A DNA stretch of 64,000 bases from Bacteroidota bacterium. GTDB taxonomy: Bacteria; Bacteroidota; Bacteroidia; Bacteroidales; Dysgonomonadaceae. Below, piece by piece: positions 25,220-33,546 of the stretch. How positions within the stretch are numbered: position 1 is the first letter of the stretch; every line of letters begins with the position of its first letter. The stretch covers positions 1-64,000 of the forward strand of contig JAEWQF010000032.1 of assembly GCA_023399295.1 (NCBI GenBank), given 5' to 3'. Position numbers and translations under genes: made by a program. A model generated the notes under the pieces. That model worked only from the letters and a program-made list of their open reading frames with translations. It was not told where the DNA came from and did not search any database.

Positions 25220-26362
25220 TTATTCAATCTTACCGCTGTTGGTGGTGAAGTTAATGTGAAGCTTCTGACCTGCGTTACCGGTCACACGATCCTGGTCATC
25301 ACCTGCACCACGGGGTGCGAAGACGCCGTCGAAGACGATGAACTCGGTGTGCCACCACTCGTGTCCGGGCAACTGGATGCTGGCGCGTATTTCACCGGTG
25401 TTGGTGAAGGGTGGTGAAACAAATGCAGCATCGGCACCCAGTGAGAGATCAGGTACAGAGAAGCGGTAGGCTACGTCGGTGGTTCCCCAGTTTCCTGCGG
25501 CCACATTGCCCTGCAGGTGTACCTGCGGAGGATAGAAATCTACTGCAAATTCATACGCACGGCCGTTGATGGCAGTTGTTACCACCACGATGTACCAGCC
25601 CGGATTGCCGATACCGATGTTGCCACCGCTGTCACTAGCACCAGGATCAGCAGTGCCATTGGCATTCACGGTAGCCTGTCCGAAGCCGAACTCGTTGCCG
25701 TCCCACGCCTTGGCAAAATTGAACTTGATCTCGGCATTGCCACCCTCACCGGTCTTTCCCAGGTATTGCATCGCCCAGAACTTGCCGGGAGAGCCCCAGA
25801 TGGGTATCATCTCAGTCGCACCATCCCAGCTCCAGTTGCCAGCCACGTTGCCAATGATGTACATTGCTTCCGGCATCACCATCGGATCGAGTGCGAAGTA
25901 GCCTTTCACCTGTGGGAGGGTGATCACATTCGAAATCACCTCACCCGCATTCTTCGCATTCAGTGTCGAGATGAGACGGACATAGAGTGGATGCGGATCT
26001 GATGGATACGCACTCTCATCGGTCACGCCATGCATACCCACCAGTGCCAAAGCCAGGTCGGCTGCATTGATGGCGAATCTGGTTGAGGTGTAGCTGCCTG
26101 GCAACGTGACCGCATTTGTAAAGTCGGAACTGAGTGATACCTGCACGCTGTAGATGGCGACGGCAGTGAAGCCGTAATCAGGTTGAGAAGTGGAAAACTC
26201 GATTGATTCCGTGTTCTTCAGATCATAGATGGCGGAAGCATACTTCGGCATGTTGAGCACAAAGCTCTCAGGCTGCTGCAACACGACCTTCTCATCTTCC
26301 TGGCAGGACCAGAAAAGAGAGATGCCGGCCAGTAATAGGATAATATGAATGATATTTTTCAT
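25220..26362 (-). CDS. susE: SusE-like glycan-binding outer membrane lipoprotein
   Basis: The protein has 380 residues. The lipoprotein signal ends ISLFWSC followed by QEDEK, an acidic surface-export signature. An N-terminal SusE-type domain (about 25-145: FVLNMPKYASAIYDLKNTESI) is followed by two binding modules (about 150-275: MYIIGNVAGNWSWDGATEMIPI; about 280-380: VHLQGNVAAGNWGTTDVAY). It lies 14 bases after susD and belongs to the same transcript. It is expected to hold starch or maltodextrin on the outer membrane. Numbering relative to Bacteroides SusE/SusF is approximate. Confidence 0.83.
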   Translation of the reverse strand: MKNIIHIILLLAGISLFWSCQEDEKVVLQQPESFVLNMPKYASAIYDLKNTESIEFSTSQPDYGFTAVAIYSVQVSLSSDFTNAVTLPGSYTSTRFAINAADLALALVGMHGVTDESAYPSDPHPLYVRLISTLNAKNAGEVISNVITLPQVKGYFALDPMVMPEAMYIIGNVAGNWSWDGATEMIPIWGSPGKFWAMQYLGKTGEGGNAEIKFNFAKAWDGNEFGFGQATVNANGTADPGASDSGGNIGIGNPGWYIVVVTTAINGRAYEFAVDFYPPQVHLQGNVAAGNWGTTDVAYRFSVPDLSLGADAAFVSPPFTNTGEIRASIQLPGHEWWHTEFIVFDGVFAPRGAGDDQDRVTGNAGQKLHINFTTNSGKIE

Positions 26363-26376
26363 TGTCTGTAGGATAT

Positions 26377-28023
26377 TTAATTGGCGTTACTACTTGATTC
26401 ATATCCGGTGTTCTGTACCAGATTCTCGTTGGCACCTATGTCATCAGCCGGGATGGGATAGACATTGAAGTAGTCGGCTACCGAGCGTCCTCCCGCAACA
26501 TTTCCTTTCCAGGGCCAGATATAGGCTGATCCGGTGAGCTTGCCATATCGAATCAGGTCGGTGCGACGATGCCCTTCGTAGAAGAACTCGCGACCCCGTT
26601 CATCGAGGATGTAATCGAGGGTAAGTTCGCCCGAGGTAATTGTGGCAGCGTTGTTGCCGGAATAGCCGCGCTGGCGCAGGTTGTTCACCAGCTGTAACGC
26701 TGTGCCTGCATCACCACCGGTACCACCTCTGAGAACCGCCTCGGCATAGTTGAGATAGATCTCACCCAGGCGGAAGAGCGGGAAGTCGGTGTAGGCAATG
26801 TTGCTCGGGGGCAATGTGCCGTCGCTGTTGCGGTTGTAGTACTTCACCACGGGGATGCCGTTGTTGGTGAAGAGCGAGGGATCAACAATCTCCACATTCT
26901 CTGTGTAGTCGATGCGTATCATCGAGAAACGGTTGTCTATTTCGTGTTGGTACTCCCGTTCAAAGGTGTGGAGGATCGCCTTGGTGGCACGGTTGCCCTG
27001 CCAGGCACCCACTGCATTCACCTCGGCTTGCAAGTCGGAGGGTTCCATGGCACTCAGCAGGAAGGTCATCCCACCCCATGTCTGTGTGTCAGAACCATCA
27101 TAACGCACCGGGAAGATCATCTCGGGTGAGTTGTGGTTATCCGCCTTGAAGATGTTCGCGTAGACCGGATCAAGCTGGAAATTCACAGCCATCACCTTTT
27201 TGCTGTTGGCGATGCTCTCGGTATATTTCTTCACGCCGATATAGGTCTCGGCATTGAGGTAGAGACGGGAGAGGAGTGCCCAGTTGGCGGCTTTGTGTGC
27301 CCTGCCGTAATTGGTTGCATTGTAACCAATGAACGGATCCAGCATGTCGGCCTCACATTCGGTAAGCTCTTTTTCAATGTAGTCGAACAGATCGGCTGCC
27401 ATGATCTGGGGAGGCAGTGTACTGCCCACCGGGCTCTCTTCGTTCACGAAGGGGACGTTGCGGAACATGTCGAGCAGGTAGTAGTAAGCCAGTGCCCTGT
27501 GGAAGCGTGCTTCGGCACGGAATGCCTTGATCTTGTCCTGGTCTGCCTGGCTCACGCCACGGGACGATAGCTTCTCTTCCGATGTCTCCCGGAGAAGGGC
27601 ATTGGCAAGGTTGATCTGGTAGTAGAGACGATAGTAGAAGCCCTTGATGAACACGTTGCTGGAGGTCCAGGTGATGTAGTTCAGGTCGGGGATGCCCACG
27701 TCGTTCCAGGCACAATGGGCCTCGTCGGTAGGCAATTGTTGCAGGTTCCAGAGTCCCCTGAGGAAGGATGCCTGGCTGCCGCCATCCACACCTGCCACGT
27801 CGGGGTCGCCGTCACCACCGCTGTTGCCGCTGACGGCCAAACCGGCGTAGATCTTGGCCAGCAGTTCCTGGTAGGATCCCAATTCACTGCCGAAGACCAC
27901 TTCCGATACCAGTTCCTCCTCATCCAGCGGAATGGTATTCAGATCATCGACACAGGAGGCCAGCCCCCCGGTCATCAGGATGATCGCGATGAATGTTAGA
28001 ATTTTATATGTTACTGTCTTCAT
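26377..28023 (-). CDS. susD: SusD-family nutrient-binding outer membrane lipoprotein
   Basis: The protein has 548 residues. The lipoprotein signal ends MTGGLASC followed by VDDLN, which fits the surface-export signal. RagB/SusD features include a helical TPR scaffold (FRAEARFHRALAYYYLLDMF near 165), YAEAVLRGG with VNNLRQRGY near the C-terminal third, and the closing DERGREFFYEGHRRTDLIRYG. SusD caps the SusC pore and delivers oligosaccharide to it. It is 12 bases downstream of susC, the typical tandem pair. Confidence 0.96.
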   Translation of the reverse strand: MKTVTYKILTFIAIILMTGGLASCVDDLNTIPLDEEELVSEVVFGSELGSYQELLAKIYAGLAVSGNSGGDGDPDVAGVDGGSQASFLRGLWNLQQLPTDEAHCAWNDVGIPDLNYITWTSSNVFIKGFYYRLYYQINLANALLRETSEEKLSSRGVSQADQDKIKAFRAEARFHRALAYYYLLDMFRNVPFVNEESPVGSTLPPQIMAADLFDYIEKELTECEADMLDPFIGYNATNYGRAHKAANWALLSRLYLNAETYIGVKKYTESIANSKKVMAVNFQLDPVYANIFKADNHNSPEMIFPVRYDGSDTQTWGGMTFLLSAMEPSDLQAEVNAVGAWQGNRATKAILHTFEREYQHEIDNRFSMIRIDYTENVEIVDPSLFTNNGIPVVKYYNRNSDGTLPPSNIAYTDFPLFRLGEIYLNYAEAVLRGGTGGDAGTALQLVNNLRQRGYSGNNAATITSGELTLDYILDERGREFFYEGHRRTDLIRYGKLTGSAYIWPWKGNVAGGRSVADYFNVYPIPADDIGANENLVQNTGYESSSNAN

Positions 28024-28035
28024 AATTGTCTGATG

Positions 28036-31000
28036 TTAAAAATTAAGATTGAGTCCCAGGATAAAGACGCGGGGGTGGGGATAGATGTTGTTGTCGATGC
28101 CGTTGTTGGTGAACTCGGGGTCGAGACCGCTGTAATTGGTCACGACCAACGGGTTCTGCACGGTGAAATGGATCCTTCCCGTCTGCTGTTGATTCAGCAG
28201 GTGTGTGAAGTTGTACCCCAGGGAGACATTGTCTACCTTCATGAAGGAAGCATCCTGGATGTAGTAGCTGGATTGATAGTGCACTGCATCAAAGTTGGTG
28301 TAGGTGGCACTGTTAACCCTGTTCTTGAGCCATCCCGAGGGGTCGAAGGTGGTGTTTTTCGACTCACGGTTCGACTGGATGTTGTTGTAGGCATAGTTGC
28401 CGATGTTGCCGCGCACGGAGAAGTTGAAGTCCCAGTTCTTATAGGAGAGCTGTGACGACAAGCCCATGTAAAGATCAGGTGCTGCATTCTTCCAGGGTAT
28501 CATATCCTGCTCGTTGATGGAGCCATCGGCGTTCTGGTCTACGAATACTCCTTCAAGTGGCTTTCCTGCCTCGTCGTACACCTGTTCGTAGACATAGAAG
28601 GAGCCTGCCGGATAGTTCACGGCGTGGATGGCGATGTTGTTGCCGGTGCCGCCATCAATGCCTCCAAAACGAACACCCACGTAGCTGGGGTCGTCGTTGA
28701 TTGTCAGCTTGGTGATCCTGTTCTGGTTGAGCGTGACATTGTAACTCAGGTTCCAGTTCCACTCCTTGCTGACTACCGGGCGGCCAGTGATGGTGAACTC
28801 GATACCCTTGTTCTCCAGTTCACCCACGTTGGTGAGCAGCTGGTTGCTGAAATTGGTGCCGGCAGCAATCCCGACGGTGTTGAGCAGGTCGGTTGTCTTG
28901 CGGTAGTAGACATCGAATGCTCCGGTGATGCGGTTGTTCAGGAAGCCATAATCGAGACCGGCATTGTAGGTGGCGGTTTCCTCCCACTTCAGGTTCTCGT
29001 CATAAGCCAACGGACGGATCAGCGGGATCATCTGGTCGCCGAAGAAATAGTTGGCTCCTGCCTGGCTGTAACTGTAACGGCCCATCCAGGGATAGTCGCC
29101 ACTGCCCAGGTTCTGTTGTCCGGTGACACCATATCCAAGGCGTAACTTCAGGTCAGACATCACTTTTCCCGCATCTTCCATGAACGGTTCGTTGATCACT
29201 TTCCATGCAAAGGCAGCAGAGGGGAAGAGACCCCACTTGTTGTCGGGACTGAAACGTGACGATCCGTCGTTACGCAGGGTCAGTGTGAGCAGGTAGCGAT
29301 CGAGCAGCGAATAGTTCAGACGTCCAAAGAAGGAGATCACAAAGCTCTCGGTGGAGTAGTCGTTGCTGTCACGATAGAACTCATTGCCGGTCTCAGCAGC
29401 CATGGCAGCCGAGTAGGGGAAGAAGTTCTCCGTCTCGTTGTAGAATCGTTGCCAGGAATAACCGCCCATCGCATCGAAACGATGCGCGCCCGCCTCCTTC
29501 ACATAGTTGAGGTAGAAGTCGAGCAGTGTGTTCAACTTTCGCTGGCTGTAAGAGGTGTTTTCACCCCATCCCGACTTGTAACTGCCCCAGGTGTAGCTCA
29601 TGGGTGAGTTGTCTTCCACGATCACATCCCCCTTGCTGTCGGAGATGTCGTATCCCAGGTTGAGGTTTGCTCTCAGCCCTTCCAGGAATGGCATGTTGTA
29701 ATCGATCTGCATGTTGCCAATGCTGCGCATCACCTTTGAGTTGTCATGCTTCTGCATGAGGATGGCAAGGGGATTGGCCAGTGCAATGTCGATGGGTGTA
29801 CCATCGGCTTTGAGCGTCATGTGGTATCCTTTGCCGTAAGGTGATCCTGTGGCGTCATACACCGGCATGGTGGGGTCGAACTGGGTGGCCGAGTTGATGG
29901 CGCCCTGATCGGCAAATCGGTTGGTGTTGTACATCCCGCGTGCGTTGAGCTGCACCCTGAGCTGTCCGTCGAGGAAGCTGGGAGAGAGGTTCACACTGCC
30001 GGTATATCTTTCCAGGTTGGATGTTTTCAGAATCCCGTTCTCATTGGTGTAGCCCACTGAGATGCGGTAGGGTAGCGACTCGCCGGCACTGCCGGAGAGA
30101 CTGATGTTGTGGTCTGTGCTGACAGCTGTGCGGAAGATTTGATCCTGCCAGTTGGTTTCAGTGTTTCCCAGGGCAGCAGCCTGCTGGCTGTCGGCACCGA
30201 AGGAGTTGACCACATAGTTGCGAAAGGTGGGTGCATCCATCAAATCCACGGCACCGGTGCGGGTGCTGACGGAGAAGTTGCCGTTGTAAGCCATTTGCAG
30301 TTTACCCGATTTTCCCTTCTTGGTGGTGATGATGATTACTCCATTTGATGCGCGCGAACCGTAGATGGCAGTTGCCGAAGCATCTTTCAAGACGGTGAAG
30401 GTCTCGATGTCGTTAGAGTTGATTGTGCTCAGCGGGTTGGCCATGCCATTCACACCGGAGGCATTGTCCACCGGAACACCGTCAATCACGATCAGCGGGT
30501 CGTTGCTGGCCGACATGGAGGAGCCGCCACGAATGCGGATACTGGAGGAGGATCCCGGTGCACCGCCGGAAGAGACAACACTCAGTCCGGCAACCTGTCC
30601 CACCAACAGATCGGAGGGTGAGGTGGCCAGACCGCGGTTCAGCTTGGTGGCATCTACAGCCACCACCGAGCCGGTGGCATCATCTTTACGTACCGAACCA
30701 TACCCGATCACCACCAGTTCATCCAGTAGCTCGGTGTCTTCAACCATTGTAATCTGGAGAGTGGTCCTGTTGTTGAGTGCGATCTGTTGGGGACGATATC
30801 CGATATAACTGACGTTGAGCACTGCATCGGCCGGTGCCTGCAACTGGAAGTTGCCATCGTAGTCGGTCACCGTTCCGGTTGAGCTTCCTGCCACCAGGAT
30901 GTTGACTCCGATCAGCGGTTCTCCGTTTACGTCCGTAACCGATCCCCTCACATTTATCTGCGTGCCATTCTGGGCATTGGCTGATAAAATCATCAGCAAA

Positions 31001-31056
31001 CCCGACAAGATGGTCATCAGGAATGCGTTCCTACTTTTTTTGAATTTTAGATACAT
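28036..31056 (-). CDS. susC: SusC-family TonB-dependent outer membrane importer
   Basis: The protein has 1006 residues. A signal peptide ending SANAQ is followed by the carboxypeptidase-like N-terminal domain of SusC proteins (about 30-110: VRGSVTDVNGEPLIGVNILV). Then come the TonB box region (LLDELVVIGYG), plug (about 120-235: IRIRGGSSMSASNDPLIVIDG, ATAIYGSRASNGVIIITTKKG) and a large beta-barrel ending FILGLNLNF. It imports glycan oligosaccharides with SusD. The starch/maltodextrin substrate is inferred from the GH13 and SusE/F neighbours. It starts the minus-strand operon that runs to 18221. Confidence 0.96.
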   Translation of the reverse strand: MYLKFKKSRNAFLMTILSGLLMILSANAQNGTQINVRGSVTDVNGEPLIGVNILVAGSSTGTVTDYDGNFQLQAPADAVLNVSYIGYRPQQIALNNRTTLQITMVEDTELLDELVVIGYGSVRKDDATGSVVAVDATKLNRGLATSPSDLLVGQVAGLSVVSSGGAPGSSSSIRIRGGSSMSASNDPLIVIDGVPVDNASGVNGMANPLSTINSNDIETFTVLKDASATAIYGSRASNGVIIITTKKGKSGKLQMAYNGNFSVSTRTGAVDLMDAPTFRNYVVNSFGADSQQAAALGNTETNWQDQIFRTAVSTDHNISLSGSAGESLPYRISVGYTNENGILKTSNLERYTGSVNLSPSFLDGQLRVQLNARGMYNTNRFADQGAINSATQFDPTMPVYDATGSPYGKGYHMTLKADGTPIDIALANPLAILMQKHDNSKVMRSIGNMQIDYNMPFLEGLRANLNLGYDISDSKGDVIVEDNSPMSYTWGSYKSGWGENTSYSQRKLNTLLDFYLNYVKEAGAHRFDAMGGYSWQRFYNETENFFPYSAAMAAETGNEFYRDSNDYSTESFVISFFGRLNYSLLDRYLLTLTLRNDGSSRFSPDNKWGLFPSAAFAWKVINEPFMEDAGKVMSDLKLRLGYGVTGQQNLGSGDYPWMGRYSYSQAGANYFFGDQMIPLIRPLAYDENLKWEETATYNAGLDYGFLNNRITGAFDVYYRKTTDLLNTVGIAAGTNFSNQLLTNVGELENKGIEFTITGRPVVSKEWNWNLSYNVTLNQNRITKLTINDDPSYVGVRFGGIDGGTGNNIAIHAVNYPAGSFYVYEQVYDEAGKPLEGVFVDQNADGSINEQDMIPWKNAAPDLYMGLSSQLSYKNWDFNFSVRGNIGNYAYNNIQSNRESKNTTFDPSGWLKNRVNSATYTNFDAVHYQSSYYIQDASFMKVDNVSLGYNFTHLLNQQQTGRIHFTVQNPLVVTNYSGLDPEFTNNGIDNNIYPHPRVFILGLNLNF

Positions 31057-31061
31057 GTTGT

Positions 31062-31069
31062 TAACGTTA
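31062..31069. promoter_or_regulatory. Candidate LacI-type operator core in the susC leader
   Basis: TAACGTTA is an 8-base palindrome with a central CG, 6 bases upstream of the susC start codon, similar in form to the AAACGTTT before the MFS gene. The same AACGTT core also occurs near unrelated genes (for example upstream of ftsK), so this is weak evidence. Confidence 0.3.
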
Positions 31070-31170
31070 TAAGATTAACTGATTAATACTCTCATTGTTC
31101 TCTTCATAAATCACAAAACGGACAGATGAAGGGTTAATCGATCATCCGTACATCACCTGCTCTTTCTCTA

Positions 31171-31178
31171 CAAAGTTA
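31171..31178 (-). promoter_or_regulatory. -7 promoter element for susC
   Basis: The minus strand reads TAACTTTG, an exact TAnnTTTG match, giving a leader of about 105-110 bases, normal for susC genes. No good -33 TTTG stands at the expected distance, which would fit an activator-dependent promoter. Confidence 0.5.
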
Positions 31179-31232
31179 TCAGTAATGAGCTGTTACGGTA
31201 CCGGAAACGATGCAATTAACCTGGATTGACTG

Positions 31233-31246
31233 TGCAATCGTTTGCA
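31233..31246. promoter_or_regulatory. Candidate LacI-family operator upstream of the susC promoter
   Basis: TGCAATCGTTTGCA is a 14-base palindrome with one mismatched pair around a central CG, very like LacI/PurR-family operators. It lies about 55 bases upstream of the -7 element, suiting an activator or upstream site. A related half, AAACGAT, occurs at 31205-31211. The likely partner is the regulator at 13492-14499. Confidence 0.45.
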
Positions 31247-31262
31247 TTTTAGAGGCATAAAA

Positions 31263-31321
31263 AAAATATTATCAATTAGTTACCAGTCTGCGGGAGAATG
31301 GTAAATAATTGATAATATTTT
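31263..31321 (-). terminator. Large AT-rich inverted repeat, probable terminator of glsA-glsB
   Basis: Arms of 23 bases (31263-31285 and 31299-31321) pair with one mismatch around a 13-base G-rich loop. On the minus strand the stem is followed by a T-run, and it lies about 70 bases after the glsB stop codon, which fits termination. Its length and symmetry would also suit a protein-binding site of the divergent susC control region. Confidence 0.6.
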
Positions 31322-31390
31322 CTTATAGTGTGTTAATGGGAGCGTGCGGAGAGGGCTGGCAGCTATCTTTTTGTCATGCTGCCCGGCTGA

Positions 31391-32422
31391 CTATGCTTCA
31401 CTGTTACTGCTTTTTTTCGGGCCCGCAGTGGTTCTTTTTGTTGTTTTGGATGTGATCATTCGCCTGAGACGCATCAGGAAGCGTTTGCTGGGCTTGCTTT
31501 TCATGTAGGTGTCCATGTGGCGTGCCCTCTTCTCCTCCAGTATCTGATCAATCCGGATCAGGATGCCCGATTCCTCCACCTCGCCGAACTCGTCGTTGAT
31601 GGCGGTGCCGAAGAAACGCATGGTGGGTGAGAGCCCCATGTAGGCATTGATCAGCGGGGGAATGTTGTATCCCAGCAACCTCACCTCCTTGTTAAGGATT
31701 TTGTAATCCTCCTTGAAGCTCTTGCCGTGAAACAATGTCCGCATCTTTGCCACATCGGTTCCGGTGACCAGCGGATCAATCGGTGTCACCAGCTGGAGCG
31801 AGTCGGGGAAATGCTTGTTGAGGAAATAGAGGATCATGTTGCGGGCCTCTTTGTTGTAGGTGCCGTACATGGTTACTTTGCCAAAGAAATACTCAATCTC
31901 CGGGTCGATCACGGTCAGTGCTCCCAGTCCGTCCCAGAGGTTGTCCAGCGCGAAGATACCCTTCCTGCCAAGCAGTGTGGACTGGTATTCGAGTGATACA
32001 AAGGAGCGACCCAGTTCCACCGTGGTGGGCAGGAACTCGTCGATGAATTGTTGAGAGAAACTATAGAGGTGGGCCGTGGCCAGCATGGGCTTGCCCTCCT
32101 CGTCGAACTCCACGTCTGAGCCGTAGATGAAGCGATAGCCACCCAGTATCTCCTCGTTTTCGGGATCCCAGACAATCAGCTGGCGGTAAGGAACGGGCAT
32201 GGTGTCATATTTGTCGATGTCGGCCTCCAGTCCGGTGCCCCCGCCATAGTGCCGGAAGGCAATCTCACGCAGGCGCCCCACCTCCCGCATCAGGTTGGGT
32301 GAGTCGTGTGCGGTGAAGACATATATTTCGTTGTTCGCCTTGTGGGTCGTCCTAACCCGTTTTTGGACGGTCAGTTCGCTTTTGATCAGTTCTTTGTTTA
32401 CCGGATCAATAATCTTTTCCAT
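31391..32422 (-). CDS. glsB: Glycine lipid N-acyltransferase GlsB (OlsB-like GNAT family)
   Basis: The protein has 343 residues from ATG 32422; the longer frame runs back into glsA. GNAT/OlsB-type features: NLMREVGRLREIAFRHYGGGTGLEADIDKYD, LIVWDPENEEILGGYRFIYG, and VELGRSFVSLEYQ. The C-terminus is basic (KRFLMRLRRMITSKTTKRTT). In Bacteroides thetaiotaomicron the adjacent GlsB/GlsA pair makes glycine lipids: GlsB N-acylates glycine with a 3-hydroxy fatty acid and GlsA adds the second acyl chain. The same pair is adjacent here, 14 bases apart. It acts at the inner membrane. Confidence 0.88.
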   Translation of the reverse strand: MEKIIDPVNKELIKSELTVQKRVRTTHKANNEIYVFTAHDSPNLMREVGRLREIAFRHYGGGTGLEADIDKYDTMPVPYRQLIVWDPENEEILGGYRFIYGSDVEFDEEGKPMLATAHLYSFSQQFIDEFLPTTVELGRSFVSLEYQSTLLGRKGIFALDNLWDGLGALTVIDPEIEYFFGKVTMYGTYNKEARNMILYFLNKHFPDSLQLVTPIDPLVTGTDVAKMRTLFHGKSFKEDYKILNKEVRLLGYNIPPLINAYMGLSPTMRFFGTAINDEFGEVEESGILIRIDQILEEKRARHMDTYMKSKPSKRFLMRLRRMITSKTTKRTTAGPKKSSNSEA

Positions 32423-32436
32423 AGTGGATTTCTTGT

Positions 32437-33273
32437 TTATGAATGGTCTCTCCCAAGATAATAGACCACCTCCTTGACTGTCTGAGCCCACTCGCTGGTC
32501 GTCTTGCTCTTGTCGAAAGTCTGCCAGGGTATCGGCTTGCCAAAGGTGATGGTGAATGTTTGGTTGCTGTTCTTGTACATCTCATCCGGGAGGTAGATCA
32601 GCTCGAAATTGAACCTGATGCCTGAAGCCTTGCGCAGGTTGGCCAGGTTGTAGAAGAAACGGGAATTCCTGCCTTCAAAGTGAACCGGGATCACATCCCG
32701 CTGAAATTCTACCGCCTTGATGATGAAGCTCTTCATCCACTCCAGATCCCTGATTTCACCGCCTGTCTTGCGGGAACAGAGTCCCGCGGGAAAGGTGATC
32801 ACCTGGTTGTCGGAAGCGTATGCGTCGTTGATTGCTTTCGCCGATGATTTGGCCTGAGCCCCGTATTTGTTGATTGGGACGAAGATCGGTTTCAACGGAT
32901 CAATGTAATAAAGGATGTCATTGACAAGATACTTGATCCTGCCGTTGAATCTCTCACCCAGAACCGAAGAGAGGCAGATCCCGTCGAGACCCCCCAACGG
33001 GTGGTTGGAGGCGAATACAAACCGTCCTTCTGCGGGGATCTGCTCCTCTCCCACCAGTTTCAATGTCAGATTGAACTCCTTCTCCACCAGTGCGTGCATA
33101 AACGGAACTCCCTCCAGATGCTTGTTCCGCTCAAGGATGCCGTTGATATCCTCCTGGTGGACAACGCGTTTGAGATAGTTGATTAAAAAACGGGGGATTT
33201 TCTTGTAATGCCTGGGTGCTTTGCCACGCAAAACCTTATCAAGATCAATCCTGAATGCACTGTTTTGGTTCAT
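32437..33273 (-). CDS. glsA: Glycine lipid O-acyltransferase GlsA (PlsC-like)
   Basis: The protein has 278 residues. The PlsC-type acyltransferase motif I reads FASNHPLGGLDGI (about 91), with the catalytic His and Asp. Further motifs are PIFVPINKYGAQ (about 130), ITFPAGLCSRK (about 160) and VIPVHFEGRNSRFFYN (about 193). This matches the hemolysin-like acyltransferases that act with OlsB-type enzymes. It lies directly upstream of glsB in the same operon, supporting N-acyl amino-acid lipid synthesis. A minus-strand -7 element is at 33303-33310. Confidence 0.88.
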   Translation of the reverse strand: MNQNSAFRIDLDKVLRGKAPRHYKKIPRFLINYLKRVVHQEDINGILERNKHLEGVPFMHALVEKEFNLTLKLVGEEQIPAEGRFVFASNHPLGGLDGICLSSVLGERFNGRIKYLVNDILYYIDPLKPIFVPINKYGAQAKSSAKAINDAYASDNQVITFPAGLCSRKTGGEIRDLEWMKSFIIKAVEFQRDVIPVHFEGRNSRFFYNLANLRKASGIRFNFELIYLPDEMYKNSNQTFTITFGKPIPWQTFDKSKTTSEWAQTVKEVVYYLGRDHS

Positions 33274-33302
33274 TGCATTTTACTCTACTTGCTAATTTGT
33301 CG

Positions 33303-33310
33303 CAAATGTA
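33303..33310 (-). promoter_or_regulatory. -7 promoter element for glsA-glsB
   Basis: The minus strand reads TACATTTG, an exact TAnnTTTG match 30 bases before the glsA start. The rest of 33274-33546 holds only this and the mraZ control region. Confidence 0.45.
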
Positions 33311-33465
33311 CAAAAATCTGTGAAAGCATTGAAGTGTCTGCCAATAAAAACTTTTCATCTCATTTTGTGACCCCATTCTGTGTCGATAAGAGATTTGTTC
33401 AAATATCAGAATATCAGTGTTGTATGCGGTATGGTGTGGTTGTTGATAACTTTTTTGCAAATTAA

Positions 33466-33499
33466 TGGGGGGAAATGTGGGGGAAAGTGGATAATTTTG
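33466..33499 (+). promoter_or_regulatory. mraZ promoter with MraZ-box-like G-repeats
   Basis: TGGG-type repeats start at 33466, 33478 and 33488 (spacing 12 and 10 bases), like the TGGGn direct repeats that MraZ binds before the dcw cluster. They abut TAATTTTG (33492-33499), an exact -7 element, so binding would block the promoter. Autorepression by MraZ is known in other bacteria; here it is inferred. Confidence 0.55.
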
Positions 33500-33546
33500 T
33501 ACTTTTACAGCAATTCTAACTCTATCAGGTTGAAATTGACGTAGTA

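Larger units (their letters stand above)
31057..31390. other. 334-base regulatory region between susC and glsB
   Basis: This gene-free stretch holds, reading upstream from the susC start codon: a TAACGTTA palindrome in the leader (31062-31069), a minus-strand -7 element (31171-31178), two ATCGTTT-type sequences (31205-31211 on the minus strand; 31237-31243), and a 23-base-arm inverted repeat (31263-31321). No protein or RNA gene is evident. Confidence 0.6.
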
